Below are positions 44,810 to 54,573 of a stretch of 64,000 nucleotides of DNA, one piece after another. Both the position numbers and the translations under genes were made by a program. The notes under the pieces are model-generated. The model saw nothing but the letters and a program-made list of their open reading frames with translations, was not told the origin of the DNA and did not search any database. Each line of letters opens with the position of its first letter. Position 1 is the stretch's first letter. The DNA is from Methylobacterium sp. R2-1 (lineage in GTDB: Bacteria > Pseudomonadota > Alphaproteobacteria > Rhizobiales > Beijerinckiaceae), in contig NZ_JACHWM010000018.1 of NCBI RefSeq assembly GCF_014191355.1, positions 1 to 64,000 on the forward strand, given 5' to 3'.

Positions 44810-47800
44810 TTAGCGCATGGCAAGGAGCAGCTCTCTGGCAGTCTCCTGCGTCATATCCCCGGCCTTGACCTTCGCGATGATCCCGCTCGGCGTGAGATCC
44901 GGATCGATGGCCTTCGACGGTGACCTGTGCAGGTCGACCACCGCCCTGTCTGGACCCTCGTTCTCTGCGGGTAGGTTGCCGAGCCAGAAGCGCCTGCGCT
45001 GAAACACGTATCCGGGCAGCGGCACGCGCCTCCACGGCGCATCCGGCGGGGGAGGGGGCCCACCGTCGACCCAGGCACGCGCTTCCCTGTAGATGGCGTC
45101 ACCGTGGACGGTGGGCTGCAATCCTCCAATAAGGATGCCGAGGCGCTCGAAGTCGCCCGACGCGGCTCCTACGTTGCTGTCCGTGCGAAGGAACAGGGCG
45201 AGTTTCCGGCGGAACTCATCGAAGTCGGCCGCTATGATCGCGAGCCGGTGATCGCCGTGGTACCTACCGTGACGAAGGGTCAGCGCCACGTCTCGCAGGG
45301 AGAAGTACCGGGAGCCGATCCAACACTGCCCGGCGTCCGGAGAGATCTCCCCCTCGCGTTCGAGATGCTTGAGAAGAACACGGGCAGTCTCCCGCAACTG
45401 ACCTTCGTTTGCCGATGAGAGCAGCAGGGCGACAGGCTCCCTTGAGGGCGCCTCCGGCATAGTCGGGTCGTCCCAACTTTCCACGACAAGGTGGGCGTTT
45501 GCCCCACCGGCTCCGAAGGAGCTGACCGCCGCCAACCTCCGCCCTCGGACCGGCTGCCATTCGGCCTGCTCGCGCTGCACTCGGAAAGGGGTCCGGCTGA
45601 AGTCGATGAAGGGATTAAGTTCAGCGGAATGAATGGAGGGTACCAGTCTGCGGTGCTTCATCTGCAGTAGCACCTTCGTCAAACCGGCAATTCCCGCCGC
45701 GGATTCCAAGTGCCCGATGTTCGCCTTGATGGACCCGATCGCGCAGGTGCCGCCTTCGGGGAAGCGTTTGCCCAAAGCCTTGCTGAGGCCGCGTATCTCG
45801 ATGGGATCTCCGAGGCTCGTCCCCGTGCCGTGCGCCTCGATGTAGGAAAGCTCGGCAGGATCCACGCCGCCCCTCTCGAAGGCGCGACGGACCACTTCGG
45901 CCTGGGCATCGGGGTTTGGTACCGTGTAGCCGGACGACCGCGCCCCATGCCCGATGTCACTGCCCCGGATCACGCCGTAGATGTGGTCGCCTGCGGCAAT
46001 GGCTGCTTCGAGCGGGCGCAGGACGACGACGCCGCAACCTTCTCCTGGCACATAACCGTCGCCGCCTACCCCGAAGCTGCGGCAGCGCCCGTCGGTCGCC
46101 GCGAACTTCAGCTCCGAGAGCATCCTGTACTTGTAGGGATGTACAGAGATGTTGACGCCTCCGGCGAGTGCGACGTCGCAGCCGCCGCTCCGGAGCAGTT
46201 CGCACGCAAGGTGCATGCTGGTCAGCGAAGACGAGCACATGCTGTCGACGGCGAAAGAGGGGCCGTCGAAATCAAGACAGTAGGATACCCGGTTCGCAAT
46301 GGAGGCGTAGGAGGAGTTGGTAAGAGCGCCCCCCTCCGACGTCCCGGTCGCTCCGAAAAACTGGTATTCGCCGTACATAACTCCGGCGATGACTGCCACC
46401 CTACGGCGCGTCCCGCGCTCCGATCCTCCTGACAAGCCTTCGGGCGTGTACCCTGCGTCTTCGACGGCATGCCATGCTGTCTGCAGGAAGATCCGCTCCT
46501 GCGGGTCCATGCGTTCCGCATCCCGTGGCGAGATACCGAAGAAGAGGGGATCGAACGTGTCGACGTCGTCGATGAAGCTGCCCCATTTGGCATAGACGCT
46601 GCTGCGCTCTTCGCCCGCACCAAGGCGCGGCGGCAGTTCGGTCACCAGGTCGCTCCCTGCGCACAGATGGTCCCACAAGTCCCATAGGTCCGAAGAGCCT
46701 GGATAGCGGCCGGCCAGACCGACGATGGCGATGGCCGAACCGTTACCTTTCGTAGGTCCCGCCTCAGGGCTGCCGCCGACCACTGCGGCGCTTAAGGCTA
46801 GATGGGATGGCTCCTCCCGAGGCCCATCGTCATCTACGGAGACTCCGGATGCCACGAGTTTTGCGACGTCCAGTGGAAGTTCGTCGATCAGCAGGCGGGC
46901 CAGCGCTCGAAGTGTGCGGGCCTCGAAGAGAGCGGTCCTGGCAATGCGCGGGAAACGCTCCTGCAAGCGGTCGCTCATCTCCAGCACGAGCAGCGAGTCT
47001 AGGCCGAATGCTTCGAGCGGAGTGTCGGGTTCGATCCGTTCCGGCGCGGTCCCGGTCACACCAGACAGCGTCTCGATCAGGTAGCGAAGAACTCGATCCT
47101 CCTGGCCGCCGTTGGCGTCGGCGGTACCGGCTTGCGGTTCGAGGGTGGCGTCATCCGTATTGCCGGTCGGTATTCCTGCATCCTTGATGCCGAGGATGAG
47201 GGAGGATCGCTCCCCGTCGCCCTTGATGGGAACGATGAGAGGGCGGTCGCTCCAGGTTGCGGCCGCGAAGAGGCGAACTCCTTCATCGGGTTCCAGGAGA
47301 TCGAGTCCCTCATCCTGGAGCCTGCGCAAGAAGCGTTCGGAGGCCTGCATCCCTGTGCGGGTGTTCCAAAGAGGCCAGGCGACTGCGACGGTCCGACCCG
47401 GAGCGCGGCCTGCCGCCGTCAAAGAGTTGCGTTCCTCGGCGAACCCGTCGAGCCAGCCGTTCGACAATCCGTAAACGCTCTGTCCGATGTTGCCGCAGAC
47501 GGCAGCGAGGGCCGAGCTGAGTACGAACCACCGCAGCGGATCCTGCCGGGTCATCTCGTCGAGAAGTCGGGCGGACAGAACTTTCGACTTGAGGACCTCA
47601 TACCGCTCGGTGTCGGTGTGCCTCGTGAAGAACGCATCCTTCAACACGCCGGCGCAGTGCAGGATGCCTGTCAGGCGCCCCAATCGCGACCGGATGTCGG
47701 CAAGGGTTTGGGCGAGATCCTCCCCGGAGGAGCAGTCGCATTCCCAGTAGCCGCAATCGCCTTCCGCCATTCGGAGGGAAGCTACAGCTGCCCGGCTATG

Positions 47801-50800
47801 CTCGTCCGGACGCGAGCGTCCGAGCAAAGCGATTCGTACCCCGCGGTGGTGGGCCAGATGCTTCGCGATGTGAAGCCCAACGGCACCCAGTCCACCGGTG
47901 ATCAGGACGACATCGCCGGACCGTACGTCGGCATCTCGGCTGGGCAGGTCCAAAGCTGCGTGGCGCCGGACCAGGGGCGTGCCTTTGATGAAGCGGACGT
48001 GTCTGACGCCGTCTCCAGCCGTGCGCTTCGCCTCTGCGTCGATGAATAGGTCTAGATCCGCGGCTTGCTCCGCGCCGTCGGTTTCGAGGACAGTGAAATC
48101 CAGGCTCGGCGCCTCGATATGAACGGACCGCATCATGGCCGCAGCCGCGGAGGCAGCCGGCCCCTGACAGATCAGGATCACTCTGCAAGATTTTGACGGA
48201 GCGTACGCTTCGACGACGCTCTTGAGGAGCGGCATTGCGCTGATGAAAGGCCCAAGGCCGAGATCTTGCTCCCACCCGTGCGGCGAGACGGCCGGTTGGT
48301 ACCGCAGGTCGGCGACCACTGCGGCGGGGAGCGAGCCATCTGCCTTGAATGTTCTCCAGAGATGCTCGATGTGATCCTTGCGTGCGGGATCGAGCGTGAC
48401 CGTGCGGCTTCCGTCGATCTCGAATGCTCCGCCGGGACGGAGGCGGACCTGTGCGGTTCTGCCGGTCAGACCCAGACGGATGTCATTGCGGTGTTGTCTT
48501 TCGAGGGCGAGAAGCGCGGTAGGAGGCCCTCCAAGTCCGACAGGTGTGTCGGGAGCCCAAACGGGCTCGAAGATGTTGATGCTCCCCTGTGCCCGCGCCG
48601 ATCTGCCCCGCACAGCTTCGATCCTCTGGAAGGTTAGGGACTTGATCTCCCCAATCACCGCTCCCGAGGGCGCCATGAGGCGGTAGTCGAAAGTAGAACT
48701 ATCCGATTCCTGTGCGACCGCTTGAACGTGGATCAGAAGGTTGGAGCCAAGATCTCCGTGGATGCGCACGGCCTTGGCCCGTACTGGGATGTGCGGACCA
48801 TCGAAACCTTCCTCGACCGCGAAGAAGGCGCTTTGAAAGGCTGCGTCGAGGAGCCCTGGGTCGACGGGCAGATCAGTGCCGCCACGCATGCTGCCCGTCG
48901 GAAGTTTGGCCTCCACCAGCGCTTCGCCGCGGCCCTTGCTCGCGCGGGCTATGCAGCGGAAGCTTTCTCCGAACACCATGCCGAAGTCGGCGGCGAGCGC
49001 GTAGAAGCCGGCGACTTCGGCAGATCGCGTGCACCGCTCCCGAATCGCAGAAATGGGTTCGCGATCCGCTATTGGAGAGCGGCCAGCCAGCTCAGCCCGT
49101 GCGGTGAAGTGAGGGGGCCGCGCATCAGACGATGAAGCGATTTCGATCGACAAGCTCGGGCCGAAGCGACGTCCATGGACCGAAAGCTGCTTTGCAGCGG
49201 TGGGACCCCAGCGGTAGGGTGACGACCACGCGAGATCCTGGAGGTCGAACGCCCAGCCATCACCCCCAGCCTGTCTGACCAACACGCTGCAAAGGCCCAC
49301 ATAAGCAGTCCCGGGCAGTATCGGGCTGTTTCCGATCACATGGTCTCGGATATAGCTCTCGTCGCCGGTGAGGGTGTGAGACACCACGATCTCGACCTGT
49401 TCACTCTGCCTTTCGCGCCCAGATTCCATCCGGATCTCAGGAGGAGCCAAAGCATGCCTATCGCGCAGGAAGGGATAGAGAAGCCCGCCGACAGGGCACG
49501 GAAGGCCCTGCCACAGTGTCGGCCAAGCGACCTCTTCTCCTATCGACCAGCGGGCGGCCAAGCGCTCGTCCTCTGAATCCTCGACGCTTCGCGAGCCAAG
49601 GATCGCTCCAGTCGCCACTTCTCTCAGGAAGGTGCTGATGGCCGCAGTCAGATCGCGTACGCTCGCCGCAGCTGCCGCGAAGCGGCAGCGGTATGTCGCT
49701 CGTCCACACTGCAGGGTATAGGCTAGTCGAAGCAGCGTCGTGCGCTCGTCGCCGGGCTGCACCATCCCGATCCACTTGAGGAGGTCTTGAGCCAGGAGTC
49801 GCAATTGTTCGGGCGACTGCGCCGAAAGCGGGAAGACGAGCGGCCCAACGGCGGAGCTGACCGGGACCTCCGGCCCTTCCTCGATGATCGCGTGCGCACA
49901 TGTGCCGCCCGCACCGAAGGAGCTGATACCGGCTCGCCGACGGCCATCCGACGCCGCTTTCGGCCATGGTCCGAGTTCCTGTGGAACGAAGTAGCGTCCA
50001 CCATCGAGCTTGAGATCTGGGTTCGGTATCCTTGAATGGATTGAGGGGGCGATCCGGTCGTGCCGAAGTTGGAGGAGCACCTTCACGATGCCCGCGATTC
50101 CCGCCGCCGACTCGAGATGGCCGATGTTCGATTTCAAAGATCCGATTGCGCACGGCTGACCGCTATCGCCAAGAGCATCGCAGATGCCGGTGATCTCGAT
50201 CGGGTCGCCGAGCTTGGTGCCAGTTCCATGAGCCTCGATGTAACCAATCGAATCTGGCCTGAGCGCTGCTCGATCAAGAGCCTTGCGGATGAGTGCAGCT
50301 TGTGATGCTGCGCCTGGGACGGTGTACCCGTTCGTTCGTCCGCTGTGGTTGACCGCTGTTCCGCGTATGACACCGAGGATGCGGTCGCCATTCTGCAAAG
50401 CGTCGCGCAGAGGGCGAAGTACGACCGCTGCCACTCCTTCCCCCGGGACGAAGCCATCGGCATCGGCCCCGAACGAGTGGCAGCGTCCAGTCGGCGACAG
50501 CATCTGGTACTGGCAGAGCTGAACGTATTTGGCAGGATGAAGATAAAGGTTCACTCCGCCAGCGATCGCGGCTGTGCACTCGCCGGCCGCAACGCTTTCA
50601 ACGGCGAGATGCAGCGCGACAAGCGACGACGAACAGGCCGTATCGACCGCGACGCTCGGACCCGACAGGTTGAGGAAATAGGAAACCCTGTTCGCGCTCG
50701 ACCATGGCATCGAGGTGGGCACCTCCACACCTCCCGCCGTCCAATGACTCGGGCCCTGCAGGCTGTAGGTGTTGGTAGTTATTCCTACGAAGACGCCGAC

Positions 50801-51652
50801 ATTGAGGGCTCCCTCGCGACTGAGGCTTTCCTGCCGTGCTCCAAAAAGAGCTGCATCCTCCATCGCGTGATAGGCACACTCAAGAAACAGACGTTCCTGC
50901 GGATCCATGAGGCGGGCATCCCTGGGAGGGATGCCGAAGAACTGGGCGTCGAACTCGTCGACGGCAGGAAGAAAAGCCCCCCATTTGGAATAGCTCTTCC
51001 CAGACTTTCTTGAGGCGGAGTCCGCCTCGTAAAAGCCCTCGACGGACCAGCGATCAGCAGGAATCTCGCCTACCAAATCGGCTCCGGACGCGATCAGTTG
51101 CCAAAATGCGTCCAGCGAAGCTGCCCCTGGGAACCGCCCCTGCACCCCGATGATGGCGACCGCGTTGTCAGGAGGCAGCCGATCTTGCTGGATAGATAAG
51201 CTGGGCGACATCTCATCGCTTTGAGCTGTCTCGTGCCCGGGCCCAAAGTCCGCGAGTACAATTTCCGGCCAGTCTTCGGCCTCCGACGCTGGGGCCGCTG
51301 CCTCTGGGACCGGACCCTCCCCCAATTGCCTGGGCGTTGGAGTCGCCTGCGAGAATAGGAAGCCTAATTCCGGCTGATGGTGCGTCAGCAGGTGGTCGCA
51401 GATCTCGCCCACCGTTCGGCAGTCGTAAATAAATGATCGCCGCAAACTTTGGATGTGGCGTTCGATGCGAGTGCCAAACGACACGATCGCTAAGGAGTCC
51501 ATCCCGATTTCTTCGAGACGAGCAGATTGGCCGACCCGCTCAGGATCAAGACCTGTGACGTCGCAAATCGTCGTGGAGACCCATTGCTGAAGCAGAAGCT
51601 TTGTTTCTTCCAGATCGTTGAGGTTTTCAGAGTCCATCTGCATTGGCAGCAT
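44810..51652 (-). CDS. Trans-AT polyketide synthase: ACP-KS-DH-KR-ACP-KS
   Basis: About 2280 residues, starting at the ATG at 51650-51652 (ATGs also at 51643, 51637; GCGAGGAT upstream); the open frame reaches 51835 but overlaps the SDR gene. ACP1 Ser53 (GMDSL); KS1 160-590 (Cys340 DTACSSSL, His475 EAHGTGT, His512 NIGHLE); dehydratase 745-1015 (His771 DHVIGNSPILPG, Asp936/Gln940 LLDAAFQ); ketoreductase 1030-1480 (ITGGLGAVG, Ser1379/1380, Tyr1394, Asn1398); ACP2 Ser1553 (GLDSL); KS2 1640-2080 (Cys1806 in DSMCSSSL, the form typical of trans-AT systems). No acyltransferase domain. The terminal KS has no following ACP on the same chain. Confidence 0.92.
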   Translation of the reverse strand: MLPMQMDSENLNDLEETKLLLQQWVSTTICDVTGLDPERVGQSARLEEIGMDSLAIVSFGTRIERHIQSLRRSFIYDCRTVGEICDHLLTHHQPELGFLFSQATPTPRQLGEGPVPEAAAPASEAEDWPEIVLADFGPGHETAQSDEMSPSLSIQQDRLPPDNAVAIIGVQGRFPGAASLDAFWQLIASGADLVGEIPADRWSVEGFYEADSASRKSGKSYSKWGAFLPAVDEFDAQFFGIPPRDARLMDPQERLFLECAYHAMEDAALFGARQESLSREGALNVGVFVGITTNTYSLQGPSHWTAGGVEVPTSMPWSSANRVSYFLNLSGPSVAVDTACSSSLVALHLAVESVAAGECTAAIAGGVNLYLHPAKYVQLCQYQMLSPTGRCHSFGADADGFVPGEGVAAVVLRPLRDALQNGDRILGVIRGTAVNHSGRTNGYTVPGAASQAALIRKALDRAALRPDSIGYIEAHGTGTKLGDPIEITGICDALGDSGQPCAIGSLKSNIGHLESAAGIAGIVKVLLQLRHDRIAPSIHSRIPNPDLKLDGGRYFVPQELGPWPKAASDGRRRAGISSFGAGGTCAHAIIEEGPEVPVSSAVGPLVFPLSAQSPEQLRLLAQDLLKWIGMVQPGDERTTLLRLAYTLQCGRATYRCRFAAAAASVRDLTAAISTFLREVATGAILGSRSVEDSEDERLAARWSIGEEVAWPTLWQGLPCPVGGLLYPFLRDRHALAPPEIRMESGRERQSEQVEIVVSHTLTGDESYIRDHVIGNSPILPGTAYVGLCSVLVRQAGGDGWAFDLQDLAWSSPYRWGPTAAKQLSVHGRRFGPSLSIEIASSSDARPPHFTARAELAGRSPIADREPISAIRERCTRSAEVAGFYALAADFGMVFGESFRCIARASKGRGEALVEAKLPTGSMRGGTDLPVDPGLLDAAFQSAFFAVEEGFDGPHIPVRAKAVRIHGDLGSNLLIHVQAVAQESDSSTFDYRLMAPSGAVIGEIKSLTFQRIEAVRGRSARAQGSINIFEPVWAPDTPVGLGGPPTALLALERQHRNDIRLGLTGRTAQVRLRPGGAFEIDGSRTVTLDPARKDHIEHLWRTFKADGSLPAAVVADLRYQPAVSPHGWEQDLGLGPFISAMPLLKSVVEAYAPSKSCRVILICQGPAASAAAAMMRSVHIEAPSLDFTVLETDGAEQAADLDLFIDAEAKRTAGDGVRHVRFIKGTPLVRRHAALDLPSRDADVRSGDVVLITGGLGAVGLHIAKHLAHHRGVRIALLGRSRPDEHSRAAVASLRMAEGDCGYWECDCSSGEDLAQTLADIRSRLGRLTGILHCAGVLKDAFFTRHTDTERYEVLKSKVLSARLLDEMTRQDPLRWFVLSSALAAVCGNIGQSVYGLSNGWLDGFAEERNSLTAAGRAPGRTVAVAWPLWNTRTGMQASERFLRRLQDEGLDLLEPDEGVRLFAAATWSDRPLIVPIKGDGERSSLILGIKDAGIPTGNTDDATLEPQAGTADANGGQEDRVLRYLIETLSGVTGTAPERIEPDTPLEAFGLDSLLVLEMSDRLQERFPRIARTALFEARTLRALARLLIDELPLDVAKLVASGVSVDDDGPREEPSHLALSAAVVGGSPEAGPTKGNGSAIAIVGLAGRYPGSSDLWDLWDHLCAGSDLVTELPPRLGAGEERSSVYAKWGSFIDDVDTFDPLFFGISPRDAERMDPQERIFLQTAWHAVEDAGYTPEGLSGGSERGTRRRVAVIAGVMYGEYQFFGATGTSEGGALTNSSYASIANRVSYCLDFDGPSFAVDSMCSSSLTSMHLACELLRSGGCDVALAGGVNISVHPYKYRMLSELKFAATDGRCRSFGVGGDGYVPGEGCGVVVLRPLEAAIAAGDHIYGVIRGSDIGHGARSSGYTVPNPDAQAEVVRRAFERGGVDPAELSYIEAHGTGTSLGDPIEIRGLSKALGKRFPEGGTCAIGSIKANIGHLESAAGIAGLTKVLLQMKHRRLVPSIHSAELNPFIDFSRTPFRVQREQAEWQPVRGRRLAAVSSFGAGGANAHLVVESWDDPTMPEAPSREPVALLLSSANEGQLRETARVLLKHLEREGEISPDAGQCWIGSRYFSLRDVALTLRHGRYHGDHRLAIIAADFDEFRRKLALFLRTDSNVGAASGDFERLGILIGGLQPTVHGDAIYREARAWVDGGPPPPPDAPWRRVPLPGYVFQRRRFWLGNLPAENEGPDRAVVDLHRSPSKAIDPDLTPSGIIAKVKAGDMTQETARELLLAMR

Positions 51653-51698
51653 ATCCTCGCAGTCAGGCGGCGACGCTAATTCGCGCGACCACGTGGCT

Positions 51699-52439
51699 CT
51701 ACCTCGCGTCTGCTGCGTATAGTGCCGCGAACTGACGCTCAAGTACCTTCGGATCTCTCCGCCATGCATCTGCGGCCTGCCTGGACATCCGGTCTGGCAC
51801 AATATCCTCTTGATCATCCTCGACACCATCGACAATCAAGCGAGCAACTTCATGTGGATTTGCTTTCGGGATCTCGAAATCGCGGGTCATGTCGGTATTG
51901 ACGGGACCGGGATATGCGGCCAGAACCGCGATGCCTCGGGGACCAAGTTCCGCTCGAAGAGACTGCGTTAGAGAATGCGCAGCCGCCTTTGACGCGCTGT
52001 AGCCACCTGCATCGGGCGAGCTGGCCCACGCCGAAACCGATAGAATGTTGACGATGCCTCCGCCTCCGTTGCGTTCGATGACGCCGGCGAAAGCCCTGAT
52101 CATTTGCAATGTACCGAAAAAGTTAGTTTCCATATCACCGCGCACGTCCGCTAGGCTTGTGTTGAGCAGCGGACCGCGCGTCATCGATCCTGCGTTGTTG
52201 AATAGGAGTGTTACATCGTGAGCTAGTCGTGCAGCTGCGATAACACCGGAGGAGTCAACCACGTCGAGTTGCACGGCAAGGAGGCCCGAAGCTTCTGCTG
52301 TTCCTGGCTTCACGCCACGTGGTGATCTCGAAGCGGCGTATACCCGCCGCACACCACGCCTGAGTAGCTCGCTAACCAGAGCGCTTCCGATGCCTCCATT
52401 GGCGCCGGTCACGAAAGCGACGCGATCCTTAATGTCCAT
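51699..52439 (-). CDS. Short-chain dehydrogenase/reductase
   Basis: 246 residues. Classical SDR: cofactor site VTGANGGIGSAL (TGxxxGIG), NNAG at about residue 80, catalytic Ser in ILSVSAW, YSASK with Tyr and Lys near residue 148, and PGPVNTDMT. NAD(P)-dependent keto/alcohol oxidoreductase. It is the first gene of the polyketide operon, 46 bases ahead of the PKS start, so its promoter drives the cluster. It may reduce a keto intermediate or provide a modified precursor. Confidence 0.9.
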   Translation of the reverse strand: MDIKDRVAFVTGANGGIGSALVSELLRRGVRRVYAASRSPRGVKPGTAEASGLLAVQLDVVDSSGVIAAARLAHDVTLLFNNAGSMTRGPLLNTSLADVRGDMETNFFGTLQMIRAFAGVIERNGGGGIVNILSVSAWASSPDAGGYSASKAAAHSLTQSLRAELGPRGIAVLAAYPGPVNTDMTRDFEIPKANPHEVARLIVDGVEDDQEDIVPDRMSRQAADAWRRDPKVLERQFAALYAADAR

Positions 52440-52520
52440 CTGCTACCTGATCCATTTCTGCAGTGGATAGTCCGGCGAAGACTCGACTCAAGGAGCCATC
52501 CAGTGCTCGGAGGAGTGAAT
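52440..52520 (-). promoter_or_regulatory. Likely promoter region of the polyketide operon
   Basis: All eleven cluster genes run from here to 27238 without an internal gap over about 175 bases, so the main promoter should lie just upstream of the SDR start at 52439. On the minus strand TTGAGT followed about 16 bases later by TATCCA (near 52462-52490) is a plausible sigma-70 pair. No lux-type box or other dyad seen. Confidence 0.3.
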
Positions 52521-54021
52521 TCAACACACGCGGGTGCAGATATTTACTTGCGTAATAATCTGGTTGATGAGCCAATGCGTGGACTTTGGACGCAAGTCCA
52601 ATGTGGATGCTGCGCTATCCGCTTTCAGCACCCTACCGACTACACAATGCAATCGGGGTTTGGCCCATGATTCGCGTCACCGGCGTCGGAGCAGGGAGAG
52701 CCCATACCAACAATGAGACCGATGAGGGGGGCTCTTGAACCGTGCGACGAACCTGACAGGAAAGCCCTCCCCGCCTGAGAGAGTCGATGCTTCAGGAGGC
52801 CCTCGGCCTAGCTCAGGACTGCCATCATTGATCGTGTTTGCCGCGGTCATGCCCCCCCCATTTGAAGTTATACCGCCTAAGCGTGCAATTGAGGCCCCGC
52901 TGGAGCTGCCCAACACGCGAGCCATGTGCCGGGCTTCCGCGCTTCTAAGAGCTGAGCGCCCCAAGTAGATACATAGGTTGCGCTTCCCCGCGACCATGGT
53001 CACTGGCGCAGCACGCTTCGACGCTAATCGGAAGTCACGCCGGGTGATCGGCCGCCCTCGTTTGGGCGCCCCCGTCGCAACACGCTAAGAGTGTAGGCAA
53101 TGCGTGCTGCGAGGTCAAACGATTCCTCCAAAGAAATCGCGCCTCTGAGGCATGGTTACGTCCTCCGCCTGCAGAAGCGGCCGAGTAGCTGCTGGCATTT
53201 TGCATAATCTCAAGTGCGCAGATTGGAACCGCATGACCCCGCGGTTGCTGGAGTCGCACGCGGGCCAAGACAGCAGGCAGTCGCCTTATCGCTCCGCAGA
53301 CAGGTTTCGACGCGCCACAATTCCGAGATGGATATCTCCATTTCTCGCAATCCCTAGCTCCGCGTGTACCGTAGCATCTGCTTCTACGAGATGAAGAAAT
53401 GCCAGGAGTGTGGCGCGGACCTCTCCGGTCTGCCTGAGGACGAAGTCCTCAAATTTGGACGTAAGGTGCTGCAATACATCGGGATCGCCGACCTCAGGTA
53501 TGCTATGCTGCATGAGTCCTCAATCTCACTCGTGGGCGCTGCTGAGCGCGCTCATGCCCGGTATTTTGTGGCAGGGGAGCAAGAAGGCGGTCGCGGCACT
53601 GTCTGGAGCTGGACGGTGCGCGATCAAGCTCTCTCGCATGCTGTGGCGGCGGTCGGGCGAAGGCTGAACGTTCAGATCCTGCTCGCGCCAAGGCATCAGA
53701 CCCGCCGACTACCCCCTAGCCGCGGAAGTTCCGAGCAAACCGCCGGCTCCAAAGTGCTCAACATTGTACATTCCTACATATCCTCCACAGGTTTGATTCG
53801 AAGCTTGGCCGCCCGTTCTGGATCGAAAAGTGGCAATTTAGATCAGAACTTCCGCCTGTCAGAGAGACGTGTACCGCTGTCATTGCGATGCCCAGGCCAG
53901 GCCAGAGCGGAGCTCTGCTGATTGACAGGCCCAGGCTTCGGCCGGACAACGGGAGAGCGTAAGGTCGGCTGCAGTATCCCGCTCGTCGGCTACCGGTAGC
54001 GTTTTATGGCATGGGCATCCT
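52521..54021. other. Gene-poor stretch right of the polyketide cluster
   Basis: 1.5 kb with no gene I can support. Lower GC and many short frames. Two overlapping frames on opposite strands are the best candidates: a + frame from ATG 53391 (MKKCQECGADLSGLPEDEVL, with a CxxC pair) and a minus frame 53513-53286 (MQHSIPEVGDPDVLQHLTSK). Each lacks a convincing ribosome binding site and one must be a shadow of the other. Probably decayed DNA at the cluster boundary. Confidence 0.35.
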
Positions 54022-54480
54022 GTGACAGAGGAGAACCGGACTGCATCCCGTCGGTCATCTACGGCCCGGCAGGCCACGAAGAAGGTCCCTTCTCAGCCGG
54101 ACCAAGCATCGGCGAGGAAGCCCGACGAGATCGACAAGCGCGTCGGCGCACGCCTTATGCGATTGCGGAAGGCAAGGGGCCTCTCGCAAGTCGGACTCGG
54201 CGAGGCGCTTGGTGTTCGCTTTCAACAGGTCCAGCGCTACGAGAACGGGAAGAACAGGCTGGGCCCAAGTAGACTCAGCAAAGCGTCCGAGTTGTTTGGG
54301 GTCAAGATCGAGTACTTCTTCGCGGAAGAAAGTGCCATCGAATCACTAGATAGCTTGGAAAGAGAAGCGCCGGAACGATACTTGAACAGAGCGATCGAGC
54401 TCTTCTCGATGATCAAAGATCCCCAGTTGAGGAAAAGTGTCATCAACGTCTTGGAAGGCATTGTTGGTCGCAACCCTTAA
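54022..54480 (+). CDS. XRE-family transcriptional regulator
   Basis: 152 residues from a GTG at 54022. A basic, Ser/Thr-rich N-terminal tail of about 35 residues precedes a Cro/C1-type helix-turn-helix (VGARLMRLRKARGLSQVGLGEALGVRFQQVQRYENGKNRLGPSRLSKASELFGVKIEYFF). The C-terminal 50 residues (LNRAIELFSMIKDPQLRKSVINVLEGIVG) form a helical segment often seen in alphaproteobacterial SinR-like regulators. It is the nearest regulator to the polyketide operon (1.6 kb upstream of the SDR start, opposite strand) but a link is only positional. Confidence 0.88.
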   Translation: MTEENRTASRRSSTARQATKKVPSQPDQASARKPDEIDKRVGARLMRLRKARGLSQVGLGEALGVRFQQVQRYENGKNRLGPSRLSKASELFGVKIEYFFAEESAIESLDSLEREAPERYLNRAIELFSMIKDPQLRKSVINVLEGIVGRNP

Positions 54481-54573
54481 GCTGGTTGCCGTTCCGACTA
54501 GGCTGCGCTTTCCACCTCTTTTACATTCGTTCCGGCATCAATGAAGGGCGCTCCTAAGTTTAGCTTAGCGGCC

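Noticed and set aside
39542..48049. Several frames of 200-300 residues antisense to the polyketide genes (for example 42008-42889 and 47132-48049)
   Set aside because: Shadows of the synthase genes; they end at random and have no start signals or recognisable folds.
53286..53921. Genes on either strand in the gap right of the polyketide operon
   Set aside because: Opposing overlapping frames, no convincing ribosome binding site, no known domain; I could not choose between them.
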